DNA of 10,196 bases from Hyphomicrobiales bacterium (GCA_028279265.1 JANQOC010000145.1:1-10196), one strand, 5' to 3'. Counted from the stretch's first letter, positions 1 through 7,213 are shown. Translations and numbers: made by a program. Notes: generated by a model from the letters alone, not told the origin.

Positions 1-1635
1 AAAGACGGATCTTCCCTGACGTTCCGGCGGGGGGTTTCCACCTATCCTGCTTTGGGTGACCCCGTCTATATCGTTTCCAGAGATGAGCTGGCCGCAGCCT
101 ATTTTTCCAATAGCGGTACGGCGGTCAATATTGGAAAAATCCAGCAAGATACCTCCATTCCGGCGATGATCGAGGTGGACGAATTGCTGGGCAAGCATTT
201 TGCCATCCTCGGCACAACCGGAACAGGTAAATCCTGCACAGTCGCCCTGATTCTGAGAACAATATTGCAGGACAATCCTGAGGCCCACGTTCTGCTGCTC
301 GATCCGCACAATGAATACACGGTGTCATTTCAGGGCAATTCGGAGGTTATTACACCCGATGATCTGCATCTGCCCTACTGGTTCTTGACCTTTGAGGAGA
401 TTGTTGCGGTTCTCGTGCGCGACGGGTCCACGCGCAATGAGCAGATCGAAATCCTGTCCGAGCTGATACCGGTCGCCAAATCACAATATGGGAAGTCGCG
501 CAACAGGCCCGCGCAATCGGCCCTGCGAAAGAATTCCGGGGATTCCCGCAGTTACACGGTCGATACACCTGTTCCTTACCGGCTGTCCGATCTTGTCTCG
601 CTCATTGAAGATCGCATGGGAATGCTGGAGCATAAAAACGATATCTGGCCCATGAAGCAGATCAAGCAGCGGATTGAAGCGATATCCCAGGACCAGAGAT
701 ATGCCTTTATGTTCGGCAGTCTGACGGTTCAGGATCAGATGGCCGAAGTATTGGGACGCCTGTTTCGAATTCCGGTCAATGGAAAGCCGATTACCATTTT
801 GCAGCTGACCGGACTGCCATCCGAAATCGTCAACGTGGTGGTTTCGGTATTGTGCCGCATGACCTTTGATTTCGGCCTTTGGAGCCGGGGGAAAATTCCA
901 CTCACACTCGTTTGCGAAGAGGCGCACCGTTACATTCCAAATGATCCGACACTCGGATTTGAACCGACACGTCGCTCTATTTCAAGGGTCGCCAAGGAAG
1001 GGCGAAAGTACGGAGTTTCGCTGTGTATTGTCAGTCAGAGGCCTTCGGAACTGGATTCAACGATCCTGTCCCAGTGCAATACGATTTTCGCCATGCGAAT
1101 GTCCAACGACCGGGACCAGCAGATCGTCGCTGCGGCTGTCTCCGAGTGCGCATCGGGAATGCTCGACTTCCTGCCGTCGATCGGGACAGGTGAAGCCATT
1201 GCCTTTGGAGACGGCGTGCCGTTACCGGTGAGAATTGTTTTCAATCGCCTGTCCGCCGATGTCATGCCGAGAAGTCAAACAGCTCTGTTCACCGAGAGAT
1301 GGCGAACGAAAATCGAGAACAAGGATTTTCTCCACGCCGTTGTTGAAAGTTGGCGTGCGGCAAGTTCGTCCGCCATCATTCTTGAAGAGGAAGCAGCGAC
1401 AGCCCGGTCACAAGAGGAGCTCAAAAGGCCGCTGCAACAGTCCTCGGTCCCCGTTGGTGATCCTGCCGGGCATGCGCAGAACCTCCAGCCTCGACCCGAA
1501 GGCGACATGCAGATTCGCCATGAACTGCAACAAAGTCCCGGTGCGGGGGGCAATAGCGAGGCCTCTTCCGATGGAGAGATGGACATTGCAAACATGACCG
1601 AAAGACTGCGTCGTCGAATTCAGAATGAAATGTAA
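1..1635 (+). CDS. HerA-like DNA-translocating ATPase (DUF87/HAS-barrel), 5' end outside window
   Basis: The frame is open from base 1, and the first codons (RRGVSTYPALGD) look like the end of a HerA HAS-barrel, so the gene is cut by the window; the TTG at 52 is not the true start. HerA ATPases are hexameric FtsK-like motors that pump DNA, usually with a NurA-type nuclease, in end resection or phage defence. Numbering from base 1, Walker A is GTTGTGKS at residues 71-78 (bases 211-234). A Walker B-like LVCEEAH lies near 303-309, with glutamate in place of the usual aspartate. KEGRKYG near 332-338 probably holds the arginine finger, followed by a SQRPSELD sensor-like segment. The last ~90 residues are Gln/Glu/Pro-rich and probably disordered. 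No NurA, SIR2 or other partner is visible downstream; an upstream partner cannot be excluded. The family call is firm; the biological role (repair or defence) is not decided. Confidence 0.9.
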   Translation, partial: KDGSSLTFRRGVSTYPALGDPVYIVSRDELAAAYFSNSGTAVNIGKIQQDTSIPAMIEVDELLGKHFAILGTTGTGKSCTVALILRTILQDNPEAHVLLLDPHNEYTVSFQGNSEVITPDDLHLPYWFLTFEEIVAVLVRDGSTRNEQIEILSELIPVAKSQYGKSRNRPAQSALRKNSGDSRSYTVDTPVPYRLSDLVSLIEDRMGMLEHKNDIWPMKQIKQRIEAISQDQRYAFMFGSLTVQDQMAEVLGRLFRIPVNGKPITILQLTGLPSEIVNVVVSVLCRMTFDFGLWSRGKIPLTLVCEEAHRYIPNDPTLGFEPTRRSISRVAKEGRKYGVSLCIVSQRPSELDSTILSQCNTIFAMRMSNDRDQQIVAAAVSECASGMLDFLPSIGTGEAIAFGDGVPLPVRIVFNRLSADVMPRSQTALFTERWRTKIENKDFLHAVVESWRAASSSAIILEEEAATARSQEELKRPLQQSSVPVGDPAGHAQNLQPRPEGDMQIRHELQQSPGAGGNSEASSDGEMDIANMTERLRRRIQNEM

Positions 1636-1677
1636 CGCATTCCGTCCGGTTTTCAGCCTGTATCGGGTGAGATCATT

Positions 1678-1705
1678 TTGATGTAGTCTCGACTTGTTGA
1701 ATAAT
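1678..1705 (+). promoter_or_regulatory. Possible sigma70-type promoter for the GNAT gene
   Basis: TTGATG (1678-1683) and AATAAT (1700-1705) are separated by 16 bases and lie just before the acetyltransferase gene. The -10 matches the consensus at five of six positions and the -35 at four. Initiation near 1712 would leave a very short leader before the ATG at 1731. This is a pattern match only. Confidence 0.35.
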
Positions 1706-1730
1706 GGGTTGAACAGGTGTGTTCCTGGCG

Positions 1731-2264
1731 ATGATCTCCGCATTTCGAAATGATCCCGGATTGCAGCAGCAGGTCCATGACATTTTTTTCGAATCCAGCG
1801 TTCGTCAGGACTTCGAGTCCGATTCAGATCGGGTTGCCTTCAGAAAGATGTGGCTGGATCCCTATGTCCGGCATTATGCTGACGAGTTCTTTATCTATGA
1901 GGAACCAAAGGACGTTGTCCTGGGTTACCTGACAGGGTGTTCCGACTCGCGTGCTGCGGCAGAGAATTTTTCAGGTCCTGACTTTTTGCAGACGATTGAT
2001 TCTATCTATGAGACCTATCCGGCGCATCTGCATATCAATGTCCGCGTCGATTGCCGCAATAAGGGAATTGGGGCAGCCTTGATCGAGCACTATGTGTCCC
2101 ATTGCAGAAGCCTCGGACTGAAGGGGGTCCATGTGGTGACCGCCAGGGAGTCGCGAAATACAAATTTCTATAATCGTCTGAACTTCAAACGCGTTCATGA
2201 GTTCACGAACAAGGGCAAGACCCTGGTGGTGCTCGGCAGGAAGCTCGACATCGCAGGAGAATAA
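1731..2264 (+). CDS. GNAT-family N-acetyltransferase
   Basis: The encoded protein of about 177 residues has the GNAT fold signature that binds acetyl-CoA. The segment LHINVRVDCRNKGIGAALIE carries strand beta4 and the R-x-x-G-x-G/A pyrophosphate loop (RNKGIG). It is followed by a helix and the late FYNRLNFKRVHEF segment, typical of the GNAT C-terminal half. The pattern 'PAHLHI...GIGAALIE...GVHVVTARESRNTNFYNRL' recalls the GNAT subgroup related to the pseudo-acetyltransferase domain of O-GlcNAcase; this is from memory and uncertain. The substrate is unknown. I prefer the ATG at 1731, with AGGTG 11 bases upstream; a GTG at 1719 is in frame and would add four residues, and a TGA at 1710 excludes anything longer. 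The gene ends at TAA 2262-2264, touching the stop of the convergent formyltransferase gene. Confidence 0.85.
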   Translation: MISAFRNDPGLQQQVHDIFFESSVRQDFESDSDRVAFRKMWLDPYVRHYADEFFIYEEPKDVVLGYLTGCSDSRAAAENFSGPDFLQTIDSIYETYPAHLHINVRVDCRNKGIGAALIEHYVSHCRSLGLKGVHVVTARESRNTNFYNRLNFKRVHEFTNKGKTLVVLGRKLDIAGE

Positions 2265-3182
2265 TCAGGAACCGAATTTCATGCCGGTTTCAACGCCACC
2301 TGCTTCGGCCCATTCACTTGTCGATTGCTTGCCCTGACCATCGGGCCGCACGCGCATTATTTGAACTGAACCATCGCCGCAGGCGACACTCAAATGATCC
2401 TCTGATTTTTCGATGATTTCACCCGGATTTCCGGAACCATCCGCCGACAGCCTGGAATCGAATATTTTGACTTCCTGTCCGTTGAACTGGCTCCAGGCAC
2501 CGGGTTGTGGGTCGCACCCGCGGATCAGATTGAAGACTTCGGAAGCGGGTTTGTTCCAGTCAATTTCCGCATCGGCCTTCTTGCACCAGCTTTCATAGGT
2601 GGCTTTGGAATGGTCCTGCTCGATGCGCGGCGCCTTGCCGGCTTTTACAAGCTCCAGTGCTTCGAGCATGGCATCCACACCCATGGGGAAAAGACTGTTG
2701 AAATAGAGGCTTCCCAGGGTATCGTCCGGTTTTATATCAACCTCTTTTTGTATCAGAATAGGTCCTTCATCCAATCCCTCATCGGGCCAGAAGATGCTCA
2801 GGCCGGTTCGCTTCTTGCCCATGATGATCGGCCAGTTTATGGAACTCGGCCCCCTGTGTTGCGGCAGCAGGGAGGGGTGATACTGGAATGTGCCGTGGGT
2901 CGGAATGTCCAATACATTTTGAGGGACCATAAGGGTGACGTAGGCCATCATGCAGACATCGGGTTCAAAGCTCTGCATCAGCTGCGCGGCTTCGTCGGTT
3001 TTCCACGACTTGGGCTGGTGGACGGGTAGTCCCTGTTCTTCGGCAAATGTTTTCAGAACATCGGGTTTGCCTCCGTCCCGATCAGGTGCGCAGAAAACGG
3101 CAACGACATTTTCGCCGTTCTGTAAGAGTTTCTCGAGAACGGCCTTTCCGAAGGCTTGCTGACCGTGAAGGGCAATGCGCAT
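2265..3182 (-). CDS. Formyltransferase-family protein resembling the hydrolase domain of 10-formyl-THF dehydrogenase
   Basis: This 305-residue protein has the formyl_trans_N domain (about 1-180) followed by a formyl_trans_C-like domain (about 200-290), the layout of methionyl-tRNA formyltransferase. Its sequence is closer to the N-terminal hydrolase domain of eukaryotic FDH/ALDH1L1: a YHPSLLPQHRG-type loop, then SSINWPI, then SIFWPDEGLDEGP. Known FDH catalytic residues His106 and Asp142 correspond to His102 and Asp138 here, keeping the same spacing. The residue two before the His, Asn in tRNA formyltransferases, is Gln100. It therefore probably uses 10-formyltetrahydrofolate as formyl donor or hydrolyses it; the acceptor is unknown. 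The start is set by GGGAGA eight bases before the ATG at 3182; the frame continues upstream but that part does not resemble the family. An arginine- or lysine-poor loop is not seen; the protein is probably cytosolic. The gene is divergent from the crotonase gene and convergent with the GNAT gene. Confidence 0.85.
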   Translation of the reverse strand: MRIALHGQQAFGKAVLEKLLQNGENVVAVFCAPDRDGGKPDVLKTFAEEQGLPVHQPKSWKTDEAAQLMQSFEPDVCMMAYVTLMVPQNVLDIPTHGTFQYHPSLLPQHRGPSSINWPIIMGKKRTGLSIFWPDEGLDEGPILIQKEVDIKPDDTLGSLYFNSLFPMGVDAMLEALELVKAGKAPRIEQDHSKATYESWCKKADAEIDWNKPASEVFNLIRGCDPQPGAWSQFNGQEVKIFDSRLSADGSGNPGEIIEKSEDHLSVACGDGSVQIMRVRPDGQGKQSTSEWAEAGGVETGMKFGS

Positions 3183-3190
3183 GAGTCTGA

Positions 3191-3196
3191 TCTCCC
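3191..3196 (-). promoter_or_regulatory. Ribosome binding site fixing the formyltransferase start
   Basis: On the minus strand GGGAGA lies eight bases before the ATG at 3182. This and the family alignment favour the 305-residue product over the longer open frame. Confidence 0.6.
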
Positions 3197-3262
3197 ATGT
3201 AAGAAGGTTTCTTTTGCCTTGAACATACAACAAAATAGGAATTGAGAAAGGGAGAAATTTGC

Positions 3263-3292
3263 GTGACAATTCAACTCTCCGGGACACATAAT
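3263..3292 (+). promoter_or_regulatory. Sigma70-like promoter for the crotonase gene
   Basis: GTGACA (3263-3268) and CATAAT (3287-3292) each match the consensus hexamers at five of six positions, with an 18-base spacer. Transcription would begin around 3299, about 27 bases before the TTG start at 3326. This would exclude in-frame starts at GTG 3263 and ATG 3296. No comparably good promoter was found for the divergent formyltransferase gene. Confidence 0.5.
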
Positions 3293-3312
3293 CCGATGAA
3301 ACCGAGCAGAGC

Positions 3313-3318
3313 GGGAGA
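3313..3318 (+). promoter_or_regulatory. Ribosome binding site for the crotonase TTG start
   Basis: GGGAGA is seven bases before the TTG at 3326. An identical GGGAGA at 3250-3255 stands seven bases before an in-frame GTG at 3263, so two equally spaced starts compete. The promoter position and family length favour this one. Confidence 0.5.
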
Positions 3319-3325
3319 TTGTCGA

Positions 3326-4087
3326 TTGACCAATATTGAAATTCACTCCACCGGCAGAACCATGACCGTTCAGATTTGCCGGCCAGAGAAGAAAAATGCC
3401 CTGACAACTGATATGTATCGGGATCTTACCTTTGCAATTCATAAGTTTGAGGCCGACGACCATTACAGGGCTTTTGTGATATTCGGAGACAGTGAATCTT
3501 TTACGGCGGGAAATGATATCAAGGACTTTATTGCCCATGAAGAAAACGATCTGCCGGAGTATATCGAGAATTTCCTGTCTGCCCTGACCCAGGCTGAAAA
3601 ACCATTGCTCGCCGGTGTGTCGGGCCTGGCAATCGGCATTGGTGTGACCATGCTTCTGCATTGCGATCTGGTCTATGCCACTGCAGATGCCACGTTTCAG
3701 TTACCATTTCTCAAACTGGGTCTGGTGCCTGAGGCAGGGTCCAGCCTGATCCTGCCGCAACTCGTGGGTCACAGGAGAGCCAGCGAGCTTTTGTATTTTG
3801 GCGAGGCTTTCGATGCGGAAACTGCGAAGGAGATCGGGCTGGTCAACCGGATTGCCGAAACGGAAACCCTCAGAGAGGTTACCCTGAAGGCGGCAGAGAA
3901 AATCGCCTCTCTGCCTCCGGATGCCGTCCGACGTACCAAGCAATTACTCCGATCATCCGAGGATAATTTGAGTGACAGAATTGAGAAGGAATTCGAGGCC
4001 TTCAAGATTTGCCTTAAATCGCCGGAATCAGAAGAGGCGCTGCGGGCGTTTATTGAAAAACGGCCCCCAGATTTCACTCAATCCTGA
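3326..4087 (+). CDS. Enoyl-CoA hydratase/isomerase (crotonase) family, enoyl-CoA isomerase-like
   Basis: The 253-residue protein is full length for a crotonase fold. RPEKKNAL (19-26) begins the CoA-binding region. SFTAGNDIKDF (58-68) and SGLAIGIGVTM (99-109) supply the two oxyanion-hole backbone amides. The active-site stretch reads LPFLKLGLVPEAGSS. The glutamate equivalent to Glu144 of hydratases is not present in the LPF segment, whereas Glu136 in the VPEAG motif is positioned like the single catalytic glutamate of delta3,delta2-enoyl-CoA isomerases (ECI2-like). It is therefore more likely an isomerase in unsaturated fatty acid oxidation than a true hydratase; the acyl substrate is unknown. 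The TTG start is preferred because the N-terminus then has the usual ~18 residues before RPEKKNAL, and because of the ribosome site and promoter; GTG 3263 or ATG 3296 would extend it by 21 or 10 residues. The gene is divergent from the formyltransferase gene and convergent with the GST gene 18 bases away. Confidence 0.88.
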   Translation: MTNIEIHSTGRTMTVQICRPEKKNALTTDMYRDLTFAIHKFEADDHYRAFVIFGDSESFTAGNDIKDFIAHEENDLPEYIENFLSALTQAEKPLLAGVSGLAIGIGVTMLLHCDLVYATADATFQLPFLKLGLVPEAGSSLILPQLVGHRRASELLYFGEAFDAETAKEIGLVNRIAETETLREVTLKAAEKIASLPPDAVRRTKQLLRSSEDNLSDRIEKEFEAFKICLKSPESEEALRAFIEKRPPDFTQS

Positions 4088-4116
4088 ATTCAGTCGCGTA
4101 AAGACTTAGTCGCGTA
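4084..4116. repeat. Small palindrome and 9-bp direct repeat between convergent stops
   Basis: CTGAATTCAG (4084-4093) is a perfect 10-base palindrome overlapping the crotonase stop. AGTCGCGTA occurs at 4092-4100 and again at 4108-4116, a 16-base step, the second copy running into the GST 3' end. There is no T-run, so it is not a convincing intrinsic terminator. It may be a small duplication. Confidence 0.45.
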
Positions 4117-4798
4117 CCGTAGGTGCATTTCTCCCCAATCCGTCGTGGAGATCGAGAAGGGTTTGAAACCAGTCAAACACCCGGTTGTCGGGACGCAGGG
4201 TCTCATCGGTACAGATACAATGGGCCCACATGAGGGATCCGAACAGGATGTAATCAGAAAAATTCGGCTGATCACCGCCGAGAAACTTATTGGTACTCAA
4301 GGTGGATTCGGCAGGCTTCAGTGTGGAATGAAGATGATCGAGGTGACCCTGGCGATCCTTGCACACTTCTTCCAAAGTTTGTCCGGTCGCTTTTTCCCGG
4401 GATTCGCGGAAATAAGCCTGATCCTTGGGGTGAATATTATTGTAGACGTCAAGAAGCAGGACGTTGCGAAGGGCGAGCAAAAGCTGGCTGTCGCACCACC
4501 CCTGAACAAAGGAAGCGGCGGCCTTCCCCGACGCACCCGGCATTAACGCGGGTTCCTCGGTGTAGGTTTCATCAAGATAAAGCGCGATCTGGAAGCTGTC
4601 GTGAACTGTCCGGTCACCGTCGACCAACACCGGGACTCTGCCTTGGCCGGTTTCCTCGATTCTGTCTTTTTCCGTGAACCGCCAGGGCGTCGTATCGAAT
4701 GGCAGTCCCTTGTGGGCCAGGGAATATTTCGTTCGCCAGCAATAGGGGCTGAAGCGTAAATCCGGGTCGTTGCCGGCAAGATCAAATAGGTTCCGCAT
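4106..4798 (-). CDS. Glutathione S-transferase family protein (beta-etherase-like)
   Basis: This 230-residue soluble protein has the two-part GST build. The N-terminal thioredoxin-like domain (about 1-82) contains RFSPYCWRTKYSLAHKGL, with Ser17 and Cys20 as candidate thiol-activating residues. It also carries RVPVL with the cis-proline Pro56, and the Asp67-Ser68 pair that grips the gamma-glutamyl group of glutathione. A helical C-terminal domain (about 93-220) includes NFSDYILFGSLMWA. The SPYCWRTK motif and the C-terminal 'SDYILFGSLMWA' pattern resemble LigE/LigF-like GSTs, some of which cleave beta-aryl ethers, but most members have unknown substrates and no lignin-pathway genes are adjacent. 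The ATG at 4798 begins an obvious family N-terminus although no good ribosome site precedes it. It reads away from the secretion operon, sharing the 4799-5253 region. Confidence 0.88.
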   Translation of the reverse strand: MRNLFDLAGNDPDLRFSPYCWRTKYSLAHKGLPFDTTPWRFTEKDRIEETGQGRVPVLVDGDRTVHDSFQIALYLDETYTEEPALMPGASGKAAASFVQGWCDSQLLLALRNVLLLDVYNNIHPKDQAYFRESREKATGQTLEEVCKDRQGHLDHLHSTLKPAESTLSTNKFLGGDQPNFSDYILFGSLMWAHCICTDETLRPDNRVFDWFQTLLDLHDGLGRNAPTVRD

Positions 4799-5253
4799 TT
4801 ATTTTGCGTTTCGTTTTAACAAGTGGTTTACCCGGGAATTTTTGGCATAAACGCCTTCAATGTACAACAGTACGGGCGGTCCAAATGTTCATGCATGAGT
4901 GCGGGCAAAGCAGATTTTATCCCGGAATTCACGCCATACATTTACCCGGCGTTAACGAATTCGCGCTGCGCTCTCACAAATCGGCAAATCCAACCTCATT
5001 CACGGCCATAATCAGTGCCCAGATAAGTTTAATTTAAGTTATTGCAATAATTGAGCAAATTTCTTGTGCCAAGACCCTGAAAAATGAACAATTCTCATGG
5101 GGTTATTTATCTATTCTTAATTCAATTCCTACATTTTTAAATAACCGAAAGTGGGGATTCTGGTTGGCATTCAGGCAAGACCGGACATGTTTGCGTGTTC
5201 GCCAACTCAGGAGCAGTTCAGTTTGTCAGATGGGCGGGAAAGGCACTCAAGGA
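4799..5253. other. Gene-poor divergent intergenic region with AT-rich block
   Basis: No convincing gene lies between the GST start and the first ABC gene. The left half has coding-like base composition but only short frames without ribosome sites. It contains one perfect 10-base palindrome, TCATGCATGA (4889-4898). Bases 5021-5150 fall to about 27% GC, far below the flanking genes. Such blocks are common at promoters of secretion genes and can attract nucleoid proteins; that role is inferred. I could not pick a -35/-10 pair with confidence. Confidence 0.6.
5101..5146. repeat. 9-bp perfect inverted repeat, candidate operator of the secretion operon
   Basis: GGTTATTTA (5101-5109) is matched by its exact reverse complement TAAATAACC (5138-5146), separated by 28 AT-rich bases. 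It lies about 110 bases before the likely start of the first ABC gene. It could be a two-site operator or a long-loop hairpin in the leader. In such AT-rich DNA a chance match is also possible. Confidence 0.4.
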
Positions 5254-7182
5254 ATGGGGCCGAACGATAAAAATTGGAAAGACCATCACGGTCTCGAAAA
5301 TTTGGTGGGAACAAAGTTCAGCCACCTGCTTGATCAGCAGGATGCGGAACCGTTGCCTGCACCAGATGCCCAAGCCGTCGATCCAAAAGCCATCCCTTTG
5401 GAGGAGGCGGAGACAGCGGAACCAATTCTCGCCCCGAAAGAAGTTAAATCGGATTTATCGGAGAATTCCGACCGGCTGATGAAATTGAAACTGGCCATCG
5501 TCGCCTGTCTCAATCTTCCGAGATCCATTTTCATATCCTCGTTTTTCCTGAATTTCCTCGGCCTGGCCCTGCCGCTGGTCATCTTGCAGGTCTATGACCG
5601 CATTCTTCCAAACAGATCGGTTGATACCCTTGCCCTTCTTATGATCGGTCTCGCTGCTGTGATTGTCCTCGACAGCCTGATGAAAATCTCCCGATCATTT
5701 ATCATGGGCTGGGCCGCTGTCAGACAGAGCTTCCAGCAGGAAATCGATGCTGTGGAGCGCATAATACATGCCCCGGCTTCGGAGTTTGACAAGGACAGCC
5801 CCAGCCTATGGATGGACCGCCTTGATGCGGTTGCGGAAATAAACAAATTCAATGGTGGCAGTGCGCCGCTTATCCTGCTCGACCTGCCTTTCATTCTTAT
5901 CTACATGACCGTCATCTTTCTCGTTGGCGGCTGGCTGGTCGGGATTCCTCTTTTTCTGATTGGGGTGTTCGGATTTCTCGCGGTTCGCAGGAGCCTGGGG
6001 CTGCAAAAATTGCTGGAACAGCGTGCCGAGCTCGACAGCCGCCGATATGATTTCATCGCCGAGTGCCTGTTTGGTGTGCAGACCGTAAAATCCATGGCCA
6101 TGGAACCCCTGATGCAACGGCGATTTGAACGATTGCAACAGGCATCCGCCGAAATCGGACATAAGACCATTTTGCACGGCGATGACATGCAGTCCTTTGG
6201 CAACATGTTCGCCAACTTTGCCATGATAACCATGGTGTCTCTCGGATCTATCGGTGTCATGTACGGGAATCTGAGTATTGGAGCGCTGGCTTGCTGCACA
6301 TTGTTGTCGGGACGGATCATATCTCCGGTGCTGCGGGGGATCGGTATCTGGACGGAATTGCAGAATGTCGTCATCGCCTATGAGCGGGCCCAGACACTCT
6401 ATGAATTGCCGACCCCGGAGAAAAATCAGATCCCATCCGAAGACTGCCTGGGCGGCATAACGTTTCAACAGGTCAGCTATACGGACGCCAAAGGCAACCT
6501 GCCCTCAGTTTCCGACATATCCCTGAATATTAAGCCTGGTGAATTCATCGGCATTCGCGGTACCGACGAGAGCGGCGTGGCGTCGATGATCAAGCTGATG
6601 CGCGGTGAAATTCAGCCTGTCGACGGCAGTATTTACATTGACGGGCACAATGTGAACGGTCCGAACTTTCAGAATCTGGCACACAAGATCAGCTATGTGC
6701 CGGCGCGAGCGGTTCTCTTCCGCGGCACGCTTCTGGAAAACATAACCATGTTCAAGCCCGGAATGCGTATTGATGCCGCGCGCGAGGCCGCGCGCCTGAT
6801 CGGCCTGGAAGAGGAAATCCATCGATTGCCGGAAGGCTATGACACGGTTGTCGGAGATGGTATCGCCGACAAATTGCCGATGGGGATGATTCAAAGGGTA
6901 GCGATTGCACGGGCCATTGCCCGGCAACCCAAAATTCTGATTCTCAACCAGGCCAATTCGACCCTGGACATGAACGCGGATAAGAAATTTTCCGATGGTT
7001 TGATGGCTCTGCGTGGGCAAATGACAATTATCGTCGTGAGCAACAGACCTTCACTGCTGAAGCTGACGGATCGGGCCTACGATATGAAAGACGGTAAAAT
7101 CTCCGTTCAGGAGATGACGCCGCAGCCCATGGAATCCAGGGCCACTCTGGGAAAAACGAGAGTGACGAATTCAACGAGTTGA
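5254..7182 (+). CDS. Type I secretion ABC half-exporter with degenerate ATPase domain
   Basis: Taking the ATG at 5254, the protein has 642 residues: an acidic, proline-rich cytosolic N-terminus (to about 80), a six-helix type I secretion membrane domain (helices near 91-115, 123-147, 202-225, 227-245, 315-335 and 341-362, with the family motif LPLVILQVYDRILPN), and a nucleotide-binding domain from about 400. The latter keeps its overall fold pattern but not its catalytic residues. Walker A reads GTDESGVAS (bases 6559-6585), with Val for the lysine and Ala for the serine. The Q-loop Gln is Ala (6703). The signature is LPMGM (6874-6888). Walker B ends Asn-Gln instead of Asp-Glu (6946-6951), and the H-loop His is Asn (7042). 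It should be unable to hydrolyse ATP alone, and probably pairs with the next gene product. The start is uncertain: ATG 5230 and TTG 5164 are in frame, and AAAGG ten bases upstream favours 5254. Confidence 0.88.
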   Translation: MGPNDKNWKDHHGLENLVGTKFSHLLDQQDAEPLPAPDAQAVDPKAIPLEEAETAEPILAPKEVKSDLSENSDRLMKLKLAIVACLNLPRSIFISSFFLNFLGLALPLVILQVYDRILPNRSVDTLALLMIGLAAVIVLDSLMKISRSFIMGWAAVRQSFQQEIDAVERIIHAPASEFDKDSPSLWMDRLDAVAEINKFNGGSAPLILLDLPFILIYMTVIFLVGGWLVGIPLFLIGVFGFLAVRRSLGLQKLLEQRAELDSRRYDFIAECLFGVQTVKSMAMEPLMQRRFERLQQASAEIGHKTILHGDDMQSFGNMFANFAMITMVSLGSIGVMYGNLSIGALACCTLLSGRIISPVLRGIGIWTELQNVVIAYERAQTLYELPTPEKNQIPSEDCLGGITFQQVSYTDAKGNLPSVSDISLNIKPGEFIGIRGTDESGVASMIKLMRGEIQPVDGSIYIDGHNVNGPNFQNLAHKISYVPARAVLFRGTLLENITMFKPGMRIDAAREAARLIGLEEEIHRLPEGYDTVVGDGIADKLPMGMIQRVAIARAIARQPKILILNQANSTLDMNADKKFSDGLMALRGQMTIIVVSNRPSLLKLTDRAYDMKDGKISVQEMTPQPMESRATLGKTRVTNSTS

Positions 7183-7213
7183 ATTGCCAACAAACAATGA
7201 AATGCTTTGACTG

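Noticed and set aside
2505..3029. 174-codon frame opposite the formyltransferase gene
   Set aside because: It is antisense to a clear family member with catalytic residues in place, so it is a shadow frame.
3183..3407. N-terminal extension of the formyltransferase frame (75 codons)
   Set aside because: The family N-terminus begins at the ATG at 3182 with a good ribosome site. The extension resembles no domain and overlaps the divergent crotonase promoter and start.
4804..5037. 77-codon open frame (and a 50-codon ATG version from 4885) in the intergenic region
   Set aside because: No ribosome site, no recognisable domain, a TTG or poorly placed ATG start, and a composition that looks non-coding.
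5084..5140. 18-codon hydrophobic small ORF (MNNSHGV...) in the AT-rich block
   Set aside because: No ribosome site. Its hydrophobicity follows from T-rich DNA, and it spans most of the inverted repeat.
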